This document shows, piece after piece, positions 1 to 10,800 of a stretch of DNA of 64,000 nucleotides. The stretch lies in the NCBI GenBank assembly GCA_903861145.1, contig CAIOTH010000101.1, forward strand, positions 21,801 to 85,800, written 5' to 3'. The notes beneath the pieces are model-generated. The model saw only the letters and a list, made by a program, of their open reading frames with translations, was not told the origin of the DNA and did no database searches. A program made the position numbers and the translations under genes. Origin of the DNA: an uncultured Bacteroidota bacterium. GTDB taxonomy: Bacteria > Bacteroidota > Bacteroidia > Chitinophagales > LD1. Position 1 is the stretch's first letter. Each line of letters starts with the position of its first letter.

Positions 1-1330
1 GTGGAAGTAAAGCCGTTAGGCCCCGTCCAGCTATAACTTGCGCCATTTACACTGGTTCCGAATAAATTTAAAGTTCCGCCGGCGCAAACAGGGCTATTGC
101 TGGTTGCTACCGGTGTAGGAGATGTATTTATGTTTACAACGGCTATGGCACGGCCGCTTGAACATCCGTTTAAGGTTACAACCACATTATATGACCCGGC
201 ATTGGCAGAACTAACGTTAGTAATTGAAGGGTTAGGTAAAGTTGAAGTAAATCCATTAGGGCCAGTCCATGCATAGGTTGCACCAGCTGTAGTATCAACG
301 TTTAAGTTTAATGTTCCGTTCTGACAAACAGGGCTATTGCTTGATACGTTAGGTGTTGCGGGTGTAGGGCTTACAACAACATCAGTGGAGCCCGTATCGC
401 TAACACAACCTGAAATGGTTGCTACCACATAATATACACCGGAATCTGCCACCGTAACGGAATTGATGGTTGGATTTTGAAGCGTTGAGGTGAAGCCGTT
501 TGGACCAGTCCAACTGTAAGTTGCGCCGGGTATATTGTTGGCGGTTAAATTCAAAGCATTGGTTTCGCAAAGAGGCCCGTTATTACCGGCAACCGGTGCA
601 GAAGGAGCGGGGCTTATTGTAACCGTTGTAGTTGCAGGAGCACTTGAACAGCTACCTACAGTTGCGATAACTGTGTATGTTCCTGATGATGTACCGGTTG
701 CATTAGGAATGCCTGGATTTTGAAGCGTTGACGTAAACCCGTTAGGGCCTGTCCAACTATATGTTGCTCCTGATACGGTTGTGGCAGTAAGGTTTAATGT
801 ATTACCTGAGCATAATGGACCGTTATTACCAGCTACCGGTGCTGTTGTGGTGTTAATAACCACGGTTACTGAAGCAGGTGGAGAAACGCAACTGCCACCG
901 GCAGATTGGGTTACCTGGTAAGTGCCTGCATTGGTCGATGTTGCATTGGCGATAACAGGATTTTGCACTGTTGCGGTATAATTGTTAGGGCCGGTCCAGT
1001 TAAAAGCAGTGCCAGTACCGAGAGCGGTTAGCTTAAGAGTATCGCCTGCACATACGACGCTGTTGCTACCTGCGGTAGGTGCTGGAAGCGGCAATGTGAT
1101 AGCCACCAAAGCTGAATCGGGATATGAAGGGCAGCCGTTGGCTGTGTTTTTCTCTGTAAGATAATAGTAACCCACATTGGCGCCCGATACGTTAGCCACA
1201 GTAGGGCTTTGTATGGTACTAGCGAAAGCCGAGGGGCCGGTCCATGAATAGGTGAACCCGGCTTGCGCAGGTGTGGTTAATGTTAGTGTTTGGCCCGCAC
1301 ATAATGGGCTATTTGTAGTAATTGCCGGTG
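1..1330 (-). repeat. Tandem Ig-like repeats, about 243 bp each
   Basis: The codons for the W-T-G-P core (seen on + as gggcc-type text followed by gtcca) recur near 23, 260, 505, 748, 990 and 1236, a spacing of 240-246 bp. Each unit also carries an N-S-P-V/L-C-x-G-x-T/N-L-x-L segment. Units are clearly related at DNA level but not identical. The array continues left of the window. Confidence 0.85.
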
Positions 1331-4214
1331 GTGCATAGGCCGGGGTAACAATAACGGTTACTTCGGCAAGGGTATCACCGGTAAGAGAACAGTAATCGCC
1401 GTTTATAATTCTTCTAAATAAATACGTGCCGGTAAATGAATCTATTGCAGCCGGGGTATAATTTTGGGTGGTTGCACCAGGTATGCTGGTCCAGGTAATA
1501 CCATTATTAATACTGTATTGCCACTGATAAGAAGAAATAGTTGGCAAACCACCGGGATAAGCACCGGCAGAAGCGTTTGCTTGCCCAACTCCGTTACGAA
1601 TAACAGTTGGAATAATATATGCCGGAGTACTTGCAGTTATTAATTGAGGTGCTTGTCCGCAGGAAATTGTTTGATTGCCACCGCTGGTAATACTATTACC
1701 TAACAAATCGGGCGGGTTAGCCATACTTACAACCAACGGGAGATAAACGCTACCATTGGCAGGGGTATAAACAGAATCAATCGTTCCCCGGGTTAACGGA
1801 AAGTCATTTGATTCGGAAGTGATAGCCAGGTAAATACGGCAATTATTAAATTTTATACCGCGTTCGCCGGTAGGGTCTTCTTCATTGCTACGGCCGCCGA
1901 GGTAGGTATAATACAATAATGTATCACCGGTACTACCGCTTAGTTTAAAGAATATGGCATCGTAATTAGCTGCATCGTAAGCACTTGTTTGTAAGGGATT
2001 ACCTGCGGCAGGTATTGTTGTTGGGGTGAATTTACTATTGGTATAGCCCAATATAAATACATCGTTGTTCTGATCGATATTCAATCCCATCATGTTATCG
2101 GCACCATTATTGGCATTGCCACCAAAGTAAGTGCCCCATGTAGTTGAGGTTGCAGCTACCGGTAAAGAGGCAATGAAGAAATCGCGGTTAGAACTACCTG
2201 GATAAGTGGTTTGGTACGCACCGGCGCTAATGTTTGCAGCTGCCAGCCCCGAAGTGAGACCACCAATAACAACTTGCGTTTTTTGTTGGTTTAACTCCAT
2301 GCAAAGGATGGAGGTGCTTTTTGCAGCACCGGAGTTAAAATAACGCGACCAATGAGCATTTCCGGTGGAAGAATCAAGCGACATAAGCCATCCATCCTGG
2401 GTACCGGTTAATGTAGCCTGAGTGGCATTGGTATAGGAGACGTTGGCGTTTCCGTTGGTGTTACCGCCTATTAAAATATTGCCTGAGCCGTCAACCACCG
2501 TTGTGAAAAACTGGTTGGTATTACCGGCAGAGGTGTATTGTTTTGTCCACCTTAAAGTATTAAGGTCGCTTGAAAGACGGAATATGTAACCGTTGGTTTT
2601 TCCACCGCCCGTGGTTACTGCCGTTCCATTTGCATACTGGGCCACAGGTATATCACCATCAGCGGTGGTTGTGCTTTGTTGCGTTACGTAACCGGTAGCT
2701 AATAGGTCGAAATTACTACCGCCGGTTGGCATAATACGAAGGTCGTATAAGTTAGGATTTAAGCTGGCGGTAACTGAACCAATATCACGCACCTCGGCCC
2801 ATGTACCCGCCGGGTTAATTTTTGCAATAAATACCTGCTGGCCACCACCAATGCTGGTACGTTGTGTCCAGGTAGGCGTTGGGGCGCCGGTACCATAGGT
2901 AGTATTTAAATTTTGATTGGTTATACCGGCAATGTATAAGTAGCCGTCAAGGCCAACACTACACGCGTAAGGATTGGAAGTTGCTGTCCCACCCAAATAT
3001 GTTTGCCAAACACAGGTACCACTACCCCCGGGAGTAACAGGCTCCTGGTATTTCGAAATCCATAAAATAACGGCACCACCGGTACCGGTATAAGTTGTTT
3101 GAAATGCACCAACAGTTACAAGGCCGTTACCACCACGACTAACTACGTAAATATTGCCTGCGGCATCAAGGTCAACACCGTGGCAGTGGGCTGCTACGCT
3201 GGTATTGCTGGCAATCCAGGTGGCCCAACGCATTACGATTGGATCAATAACCAGGGTTTGGGTATTATCATATGCGGGAATTTCGAAGCTTAGTTGGTTT
3301 TTGCCAAGCAGGTGATATTTAATTTTGATAGATGTGCGCTTGCCATTGGCATCTATTAAATAGCTTACGGGGCTAGGGATGGTCATATCACCAACTGATG
3401 TAGGTAAAATGAGTTCACCTTTGCCATTCATTTTAAGAGATTCAACGCCTTCAATCTGCATGTTGATTTGGTTGGCGTTGGCACCGGGCTTAACTATGAT
3501 ATCGTTTTCTAAATTGCCGCCGGCTGCTGTGTAATATTTTACATTGATACCTTGATATACATCTTTATAGGTAATTACATTATAGCTATGTACATTAGTA
3601 GCAGTGGTAGAAGCATCGCCGGTGAGGAAGTTAGAGAAATCAACGTTTTGACCTTCTTTCTCAATGTTCTCTGCGGCCGATTTGTTACCACCAATAAAAT
3701 TGAGTCTCCACCCAAAACCTTTTAACGCTGGTGCAGGGCCCAGGTCTTCAATCTTACCGGAACGGTGGCCAGATTGAATTTGCTCAACCTCCATATCGTA
3801 TCGGCTTACTTCCGACATGCTTTTGCGATCAAAAACGCCTATCAACATACCATCTGGTGTGGCAAGCATTTGTCCACCGGCTACATCGGCGCGGTAAAGC
3901 ACGTGTGCGGGCCATTGGCCTTTGTTCTCCACAAACGAAATTGATTTGTTTTCGTTGCTGGTTATTTGCGCAACCTGTTCATCGGTTAGCTTTTTGTTGT
4001 TACCAGGGGCAGTAGCGCTTAAGCCCATTGGCAACAAAAAGGCAGTCAATACGGCAAGTGCAAATGCCTTAGCACTGAATGTAGAAGTTGTTATACCCAT
4101 AAATGTAATTTTTCCGGTTTTAGCGAGGAGTGAGGTTTGAGAAGTATGAACATTGCTGATAGACAGCAGATTTTTAAACGAGAATATTTTTGTTGGGGTG
4201 TAAAGTTTATTCAT
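1..4214 (-). CDS. Giant surface protein, FVENKGQW/SBBP propeller plus Ig-like repeats (3' end outside window)
   Basis: Open from an ATG at 4214 to the window edge (about 1404 codons). The frame has no stop and the protein continues past base 1. A second in-frame ATG at 4100 directly precedes a good signal peptide (FALAVLTAFLLPMGLSA), so 4100 may be the true start; the first 38 residues are otherwise featureless. After the signal comes the FVENKGQW motif (about residue 91) of the Bacteroidota N-terminal domain found before SBBP propellers. Next are glycine-rich propeller-like repeats to about residue 850. Last are at least six tandem Ig-like units of about 81 residues, each with a Y-x-W-T-G-P core. 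It is probably a secreted adhesin. A T9SS sorting domain is expected on the missing C-terminus (inference). Confidence 0.85.
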   Translation of the reverse strand, partial: MNKLYTPTKIFSFKNLLSISNVHTSQTSLLAKTGKITFMGITTSTFSAKAFALAVLTAFLLPMGLSATAPGNNKKLTDEQVAQITSNENKSISFVENKGQWPAHVLYRADVAGGQMLATPDGMLIGVFDRKSMSEVSRYDMEVEQIQSGHRSGKIEDLGPAPALKGFGWRLNFIGGNKSAAENIEKEGQNVDFSNFLTGDASTTATNVHSYNVITYKDVYQGINVKYYTAAGGNLENDIIVKPGANANQINMQIEGVESLKMNGKGELILPTSVGDMTIPSPVSYLIDANGKRTSIKIKYHLLGKNQLSFEIPAYDNTQTLVIDPIVMRWATWIASNTSVAAHCHGVDLDAAGNIYVVSRGGNGLVTVGAFQTTYTGTGGAVILWISKYQEPVTPGGSGTCVWQTYLGGTATSNPYACSVGLDGYLYIAGITNQNLNTTYGTGAPTPTWTQRTSIGGGQQVFIAKINPAGTWAEVRDIGSVTASLNPNLYDLRIMPTGGSNFDLLATGYVTQQSTTTADGDIPVAQYANGTAVTTGGGKTNGYIFRLSSDLNTLRWTKQYTSAGNTNQFFTTVVDGSGNILIGGNTNGNANVSYTNATQATLTGTQDGWLMSLDSSTGNAHWSRYFNSGAAKSTSILCMELNQQKTQVVIGGLTSGLAAANISAGAYQTTYPGSSNRDFFIASLPVAATSTTWGTYFGGNANNGADNMMGLNIDQNNDVFILGYTNSKFTPTTIPAAGNPLQTSAYDAANYDAIFFKLSGSTGDTLLYYTYLGGRSNEEDPTGERGIKFNNCRIYLAITSESNDFPLTRGTIDSVYTPANGSVYLPLVVSMANPPDLLGNSITSGGNQTISCGQAPQLITASTPAYIIPTVIRNGVGQANASAGAYPGGLPTISSYQWQYSINNGITWTSIPGATTQNYTPAAIDSFTGTYLFRRIINGDYCSLTGDTLAEVTVIVTPAYAPPAITTNSPLCAGQTLTLTTPAQAGFTYSWTGPSAFASTIQSPTVANVSGANVGYYYLTEKNTANGCPSYPDSALVAITLPLPAPTAGSNSVVCAGDTLKLTALGTGTAFNWTGPNNYTATVQNPVIANATSTNAGTYQVTQSAGGSCVSPPASVTVVINTTTAPVAGNNGPLCSGNTLNLTATTVSGATYSWTGPNGFTSTLQNPGIPNATGTSSGTYTVIATVGSCSSAPATTTVTISPAPSAPVAGNNGPLCETNALNLTANNIPGATYSWTGPNGFTSTLQNPTINSVTVADSGVYYVVATISGCVSDTGSTDVVVSPTPATPNVSSNSPVCQNGTLNLNVDTTAGATYAWTGPNGFTSTLPNPSITNVSSANAGSYNVVVTLNGCSSGRAIAVVNINTSPTPVATSNSPVCAGGTLNLFGTSVNGASYSWTGPNGFTS

Positions 4215-4593
4215 GCCAGGGGTTTAATGTGTTTTACATACTAATGAAAGAACGAAAGTATGACTACCAAATGCCAAGGGGGCAATGTTATTCTTCACTT
4301 AAACAGGCCGCCTATTATCACTAATAAGCAGGCTAAAAACGAAATTCGGCCGACAGAAAAATTTTAAATCAAGGAGCGATTATTGCAATACTTATAAACA
4401 AGTATAAAGGAAAATTTAATAAAGTGGACAATCGGAGCGCATTTTTTTATTTAAGTGTAAACTACCATGCGTTCTTTAAAATCAGATAGCGGAGAAAGTT
4501 TGGAAAGGAAAAGCGTTCGATTTGAGAGGGAAATGACAATTGCATTAATTGATTGCAACAATAATTAATTGCAACAAATTGAGGTGCATTAAA
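4215..4593. other. Intergenic, 379 bp, no gene seen
   Basis: AT-rich spacer between the giant surface gene start and the terminator of the thioredoxin gene. On the minus strand, about 40 bp ahead of 4214, there is TACTTTCG, which resembles the Bacteroidota -7 box with one mismatch. Nothing else is recognised. A short minus-strand reading frame across 4462-4689 runs through the terminator and is not believable. Confidence 0.5.
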
Positions 4594-4633
4594 ATGCAAA
4601 GAGGCGATATCATTAGATATCGCCTCTTTGCAT
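4594..4633 (-). terminator. Rho-independent terminator of the thioredoxin gene
   Basis: Perfect 18-bp stem (4594-4611 with 4616-4633), loop atta, followed on the minus strand by a T run. It lies 15 bp after the stop of the minus-strand gene at 4649-5092. Confidence 0.9.
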
Positions 4634-4648
4634 AGAATATGTTTTAGC

Positions 4649-5092
4649 TTAGTTGGAAGCCCTGTCTTGTCCGTATTTTGCAAAACCAAGAAGGTCCTCG
4701 GGTTGAATGTAGCCGATGGTAAAGGTTATTTGTTTGCCTTCGTTATCGGCAATAATCATAGTAGGGAAGTGGGTTACTTTATATTTATCAACCAGGGTAG
4801 GGCCTTCACCTTTTTCAACATCAACTGATACGTTAATGAAGTGGTCGTTAAAATAATGGATGACGTTTTTATCGGTAAAGGTATTTTGCTGTAACTTTTT
4901 GCACGGGCTGCACCATGAAGCGTATGCATCAATAAATACCAGCTTATTCTGCTTTTTGGCTTCAACTAATGCATCTTTATAGCTTCCTTTAAAGAAGTTA
5001 ATACCCGCTGAGGTTTCGGGGCTTTTAGTTGTTGCCGAGATAGAAAAAAGAGCGAAGGCGAGCAACAGGCCAAGGGTAACTTTCTTTCTCAT
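4649..5092 (-). CDS. Secreted thioredoxin-family protein
   Basis: 147 aa. Signal peptide at residues 1-20, then a thioredoxin fold with the active site W-C-S-P-C-K (Cys61, Cys64) and the expected cis-proline in THFP (Pro110). The domain starts with YKDALVEAKKQNKLVFIDAYASW, here broken as YKDALVEAKK and KLVFIDAYASW, typical of the DUF255/thioredoxin_7-like secreted group. It probably reduces or isomerises disulfides in the periplasm; the partner is unknown. It is a single gene with its own strong terminator. The family is clear, the substrate is not. Confidence 0.9.
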   Translation of the reverse strand: MRKKVTLGLLLAFALFSISATTKSPETSAGINFFKGSYKDALVEAKKQNKLVFIDAYASWCSPCKKLQQNTFTDKNVIHYFNDHFINVSVDVEKGEGPTLVDKYKVTHFPTMIIADNEGKQITFTIGYIQPEDLLGFAKYGQDRASN

Positions 5093-5281
5093 AATTAGCT
5101 GATTTTAAACGATTATTCAAATACTTCACGACTTGTATACTTTAGTTGCACAGTTGATTTCTACAAAGTATACGTTGATGTTACAGGCTTTGTTACAAAT
5201 AAACCGGGTGGGCTTACATTAAATTGAGACAAGGCGACTTACCGAAGAAGTAAGGGGCACAATAGCGGAATACCGTTGGGC

Positions 5282-6646
5282 TTAATTGCCAATGTAGAAG
5301 TCGATAATTTTCTTTTGAAGCATCAGGCTAATATCGGCCTGAGCCTTACTAATCTCGGCCTGTAGCAGTACTATTTGGGCGTTTGACAATTCGACAAAGG
5401 TTGCCTGGCCCACACCGTATTTACCCTGTACCACTTCAAAAGCCTGCTGGGCAGCAAATAAGCCGTGCCGTGAAGTTTCGATTTGTTGTACAGCGGCCAG
5501 GTAATCGTTATAAGCTTCTTTTATATCGGCGGATATTTGAACAGTAAGGTCGTCGTGAAATAGGGTTGCCCGATGCTGATAGATTTTGGCAATGGAAACG
5601 TTGGTTTTAGTATATAATCTGTCGAATATGTTCCACGACAGGTTTAATGCCAGCTCGCCATATACTTGCCCAAACAGTGCCTTGCCAACAGGTTCCTGGG
5701 GGCCTAGTGCCGGATTTCCATTGACGTAAAGTTGGTTTAAGTAGCCACCGTTGGAAACCATTCCTCCTTCAAAATTCAGCTTTGGCAGGTAGCCACTTTT
5801 ATAGCCCTTTATTTGCCAATCGGCGATTTTAAGGCTTAGCTCCGACGATTTTATATCGGGCCTTTGTTGCAATGCTTTAGCAACGAGGTCCTGTACGTTT
5901 TGGTATTCAGGACCGAGTGGTAAAGTATCGGGCGCAATTTCGCCAATGGCGTATTTATCGGTTTCGCTTATTTTGATTTTACGTAACAGTAGAATGATAT
6001 CGTTTTTAAGTTTTTGCTGTGCCTGAATCAGGAATAACTTGTCGCTACTGCTTTCTGCCTGTTGTTGGTACAAGTCGGACATGGCGTTGCGGCCCACATT
6101 TGTAAGCTCCTGCAATTGGTTTTCGCGCTTTGTTGATGCGGCCAGGTTTTCGGTACCGAATTGGACAATTTTACGGTCAAGAATGATCTGAAGAAATGAT
6201 TGGGTTATATCAAAGGCGATTTGCTGCTGAGAACGTTGCAGGTTAAACTGCGATGCCGATTTGGATAGAGTGGCTGCTTTTAAAGCTGAATAATCGGCCA
6301 GGCCATTAAAGATATTAATAGTGCTGGTTAACTGATAATTCATTTGGCTACCGGTTGAGTTAACAAGGGTAGGAGTTGTGGCAGTTAGCAGGTTTTTTCC
6401 GCTACTGAAACCATAGTTACTATTAAATGCCAGGTTAGGTAAAAAGTTGCCGTAGGTTCCCAACAAAGCTGCACCGGTTATTTGAAGGGAATCTTTACTG
6501 AGTAATATTTGTGTTGATTGGTCGAGGCCAATGTGGATGCAATCTTCCAATAAAAGGACCTTAGCCGTATCCTGAGCACGCAACGGCTTGGTGAACGAGC
6601 TCACTATAAAAACACCAAAAATTAAATATGCTAACCTGTATTTCAT
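5282..6646 (-). CDS. TolC-family outer-membrane efflux channel
   Basis: 454 aa with a cleavable signal peptide (cut after about LRAQ, residue 25). Long helical stretches rich in A/Q/L/K and two internally similar halves are typical of TolC/OEP proteins (usual length 420-480). It forms the trimeric outer-membrane duct that takes substrate from the periplasmic adaptor. It is the last gene of the RND operon, 33 bp after the adaptor stop. No clear terminator hairpin follows it. The pump substrate cannot be read from sequence. Confidence 0.95.
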   Translation of the reverse strand: MKYRLAYLIFGVFIVSSFTKPLRAQDTAKVLLLEDCIHIGLDQSTQILLSKDSLQITGAALLGTYGNFLPNLAFNSNYGFSSGKNLLTATTPTLVNSTGSQMNYQLTSTINIFNGLADYSALKAATLSKSASQFNLQRSQQQIAFDITQSFLQIILDRKIVQFGTENLAASTKRENQLQELTNVGRNAMSDLYQQQAESSSDKLFLIQAQQKLKNDIILLLRKIKISETDKYAIGEIAPDTLPLGPEYQNVQDLVAKALQQRPDIKSSELSLKIADWQIKGYKSGYLPKLNFEGGMVSNGGYLNQLYVNGNPALGPQEPVGKALFGQVYGELALNLSWNIFDRLYTKTNVSIAKIYQHRATLFHDDLTVQISADIKEAYNDYLAAVQQIETSRHGLFAAQQAFEVVQGKYGVGQATFVELSNAQIVLLQAEISKAQADISLMLQKKIIDFYIGN

Positions 6647-6679
6647 TTTTACAAACTGTTCATTTGCCGTAACAATGGC

Positions 6680-7801
6680 TTATTCCGAAATTCTTACTTT
6701 CTGTCCATCTAAAATGCTTTCGCCTACCGAAAGCGCTACGCGTTCGCCCTCCTGCAATCCATCGCTAATGCTTACTTTTTCACCGGTATTTACTACTACC
6801 GTTATTTCTTTAAAATGTAGAATACTGTCCTTATCTACAGTGGCCACCAGCGTTTTATTTTTGCGAATGATGAGTGCTACCGATGGTACTACAATTTTGC
6901 TCACTTTACTATCGCCGGGGCTTTTAATATGTACTTGCACATAGCTACCGGGCACTATCCGGTTATCCTTGTTATCAATGTCTACTTCACATAGCATCAT
7001 GCGCGTACGAGGATCTAATTCGCCCGACATGCGGGTTACGCTTGCTTTAATATGCACATCGGGATTTTCGGTCAACGTTATTTCAACCGGGTAACCATTT
7101 TTCAAAAAGGCAGCATCACGTTGTTCGACATAAACATACACCCTTAACCGGCCAAGCTCAGCCAGTGTTACAACCGGTTGTGCACTGGTTTGAGAGTTGA
7201 TAGCGTTTTGTATTAGTGCTCCAACATCCACATAACGTGAGATGATGGTACCCGCAAACGGTGCTCTCAACGATTTGTATTGTTGTTGCTCGGTTAAAGA
7301 TTTAAGGTTGGCCTGAGCCATGTCCACCGCTGTTTGTGATATATCGGCCTGCTCTTGCGCTATGAATTTCTTTTCAAGAAGTTTCTTATCGCGGTCGGCT
7401 ATCTTCTTTTTGTTTTCAAGGTCGGAAAGGGCGGCGGTGTATTGTTGGTCTATTTCGGGATTGTTAATAGTGGCCAGTAATTGCCCTTCGACCACCTTAT
7501 CTCCCTTATCAACATTTATTTTTTCGAGATAGCCACTGGTTTTTGCGTAGAGGGTAGAGGTTTGGTAGGGCCTTGCCTCGCCAATCAGCACCAATTCTTT
7601 TATACCAGAACTACCGGTTGCTATAGCCGTTTTTACCAGTGGACCGGCTTTCAATTCTTTATCCCTTCTAGCGGCTTCTACTTCGGTTTTGTGCTTTTTA
7701 TCAATATAAATAGCTGCTATTCCTCCACCTACTAATACCAATAGTATTAGCCCTGCTATTACGAGTTTGAGATAAGATGACTTGCTTGATTCGGTTGTCA
7801 T
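6680..7801 (-). CDS. RND efflux periplasmic adaptor (membrane fusion protein)
   Basis: 373 aa, HlyD/AcrA type. One N-terminal membrane segment (residues 11-32, LVIAGLILLVLVGGGIAAIY). The lipoyl/barrel-sandwich half (GYLEKINVDKGDKVVEGQLLA region) and its partner (LRAPFAGTIISRYVDVGALI region) flank a helical hairpin, followed by beta-barrel and membrane-proximal domains. It bridges the inner-membrane pump at 7820-11071 and the TolC channel at 5282-6646. It starts 18 bp after the pump stop, so the three genes form one operon. Confidence 0.95.
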   Translation of the reverse strand: MTTESSKSSYLKLVIAGLILLVLVGGGIAAIYIDKKHKTEVEAARRDKELKAGPLVKTAIATGSSGIKELVLIGEARPYQTSTLYAKTSGYLEKINVDKGDKVVEGQLLATINNPEIDQQYTAALSDLENKKKIADRDKKLLEKKFIAQEQADISQTAVDMAQANLKSLTEQQQYKSLRAPFAGTIISRYVDVGALIQNAINSQTSAQPVVTLAELGRLRVYVYVEQRDAAFLKNGYPVEITLTENPDVHIKASVTRMSGELDPRTRMMLCEVDIDNKDNRIVPGSYVQVHIKSPGDSKVSKIVVPSVALIIRKNKTLVATVDKDSILHFKEITVVVNTGEKVSISDGLQEGERVALSVGESILDGQKVRISE

Positions 7802-7819
7802 AATTTGTAATTAATGTCT

Positions 7820-10800
7820 TTAACTTTCAATGTGCCCTTTAGCTTCTTCTTCAAATTTCACATCCATTGTATGATAAGTTGGTATGCTACGGCGTAAAAT
7901 CGAATAAAACAGCGGCACCACGAATAAGGTAAATACAGTTGCTACTAATAAGCCGCCAATTACTGCCCGGCCCAGGGGCGCATTTTGCTCACCACCCTCA
8001 CCGGTTCCTATGGCCATAGGAATCATACCCAACACCATTGCAATAGCCGTCATAAGTACAGGGCGAAGTCTTGTTTTGCCAGCTTCAAGTGCTGCTTCGA
8101 GTGAGCTAACGCCCTGTTCGACCCTCAAATCGTTAGCAAAGCTAACAAGCAATATGGAATTAGAGACTGCGATACCGATTGCGACTATTGAGCCCATTAA
8201 AGACTCAACATTAATGGTTGTGCCGGTTAGCACGAGCATCCAAAGTATACCCATGAACGCACCGGGTATAGATAGCATGATAATGAACGGGTCTATCCAC
8301 GATTGAAATAAAACTACCATTAATAAATACACCAAAGCAATAGCCAATATTAACCCAAGGCTTAAGGTTTTGAAAGAACTGCTCATTACTTCGTTCTGCC
8401 CACGGAGATTAATGCGCATGCCCGGTGGCAGTTTACCTAGTCCGTCAATTTTTTTCTGAATGGCATCAGCCACAGAACCCAGGTCGCGGCCTTCGATATT
8501 GGCTTGTATGTTCATTACCCGTTGCACAGTGTAATGGCTGAAGAGATTAAACTGCGTGGTGCTGGTTACTTTAGCCAGGTTGCCAAGCGTTTGCGCTTGT
8601 GCAGTCGGTAAATCGGTTGGTGAAGGATTAGGGTTATTTATAAACGCAGGATTGCCAATGGTTATTGGTGTATTCATCAAATCGTCGACTGAACTGATTT
8701 TTTGGTACGGCGTTTGTACTACCACATTGTAGTTAACACTATTGGCAGGATTAATAAAGAAAGACGGGCCTACCATAGTACTTGATGAAAGTGAGATAAG
8801 CACGTCGTTAGCTACATCGCGTTGGGTAAGGCCCAATTGCGCTGCCCTAACACGGTCAACATCTACCTGAAACGTAGGATAATCAAGCACCTGCTTAATT
8901 GCCACGTCTTCGACCCCCGGTATTGATTTCATGGCATCGCGAAGCTTACGGGCATATTCGTACGATTGATAATAGTCGCGATTTTCAATTTGAATGTCCA
9001 AAGGGGCCGATAGGCCGAAGTTAAGCACCTGGCTAACTATATCGGCTGATTGAAAATATACTACGCAACCGGGGAAATGGTCATTAAGGTCTTTGCGTAT
9101 TTTCTTCATGTAACCTATGGTAGGCTTATGTCCTTCCTTTAACGACACCGTTATTTCGGCATCCATACCACTGGCGTTATCGGTATTAACGAAAACCATG
9201 TTAAACGAAACCGGCATACCAATCATATCATTAATAGTGCCCAGTTCGTTTTTAGGAATGATTTTTTGAATGCGTCCCTCAGCCGAATCAACCAACTTTT
9301 CGGTTTGCTCGATACGTGTACCTGAAGGAGAACGGAAATGCAGTTTCATCATACCTGCATCGGTGCTGGGGAAAAAGTCGGTTCCAACAATTCCCATTAG
9401 CGAGAGAGAAGCTGTTACTGCTATAATGACAAAGGTGAGTGTTGTTTTTCGGTAATTGAGTAATACATTCAGCAATCTTCCGTACGATTCCTGAAAGCGA
9501 TCGAAATTACGGTCGCGCCAATTATTAAACCGAACGCCTGCCCGGCCAAAAAAATTTAAGTGCGGGTCGGTGGGTTCTTCGTGCAATGGCTCGCTTTCCA
9601 TAAGCATGCGCGCCAACGTGGGAACCAATGTTCGCGAAAGTAAGTAAGAAGCCATCATGGCTATAACCACGGCCAATGCCAGTGGTGCAAACAAAAACTT
9701 AGCCGGACCTGTTAACAGCACTACAGGAAAGAAAACGATACAAATGGCTAAAGTGGCAACAATAGCAGGAGTTGCAATTTGGCTGGCCCCGTCGAGAATG
9801 GCAACGGTGAGTGGTTTACCCATATGCCGGTTGCGGTGTATATTTTCAATTTCGACCGTGGCGTCATCAACCAACATACCCACGGCCAACGAAAGTCCGC
9901 CGAGAGTCATAATGTTGATGGTCTCTCCCAACAGGTTCATGCCTATAATGGAAACAAAAATGGAAAGAGGGATTGAGGTGCAAACTATAATGACACTGCG
10001 CCAGCTACCCAGGAAGAATAAAATCATGAATGAAACCAGAATGGAAGCAATGATGGCTTCGCGTATTACGTTTTTGATGGAACTACGTACAAAAACAGAC
10101 TGGTCGAAATCAACACTTAAATCAAGACCATCCGGCGCAGTTTCTTTAATAATAGGCAGCATCGATTTGGCGCCTTCAACTACGGCAATGGTTGAGGCAT
10201 TTGCTTTTTTAAGAATTGTGAGGTAAGCTGCCCGACCACGGTTTACCCTAACAATATTAGTTTGCTCGGCATAGCTATCATTCACCTTTGCTACATCGCC
10301 AATTAATATAGGTTGGCCGTTAACTACCTTAATAGGAATTTGCTCAAATTGCTTAATGGTGTTCGGGCTTGAGTTAAGGGCAACGTTAAACTCGGTTTGC
10401 CCCATTCGAGCAGAACCGGCGGGAATAATGAGGTTGGATGCCTGAATGGCCGTTAGAATATCGTTAGGCGATAAACCTTTGGCTGCAAGTGCGCGAGGAT
10501 CGATATCTACCATTATTTGCCTGAACGACCCTCCAAACGGAGCTGGTGTTGCCAGGCCCGGTACTGTAAATAACCGTAAGCGAATAAAATTTAACGCGTA
10601 GTCAAAAATCTTGGTTTCGGATAAGGTTTTACTACTTAAAGTTAGTTGCGTTACCGGTACGTTGGTGGCATTGTATTGCAATATTACCGGTGGAGTCATA
10701 CCGGGAGGCATTGCCCGTAAGGCGGTACTTGAAACGGCAGTCATTTGAGCAATGGCTGCTCCGATATCGGCACCGGGTTCGAAGTAAACACGCAGAAGGC

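Noticed and set aside
1..1330. CRISPR array suspected from regular spacing
   Set aside because: The 243-bp period is far too long and each unit is coding in one continuous frame; it is the Ig-like repeat array.
4462..4689. 75-codon minus frame
   Set aside because: It runs through the terminator hairpin and into the end of the thioredoxin gene in another frame.
9657..10226. 189-codon frame on + strand across the RND pump gene
   Set aside because: It lies wholly inside the pump gene on the other strand; its Thr/Met/Ile-rich text is the shadow of the membrane segments.
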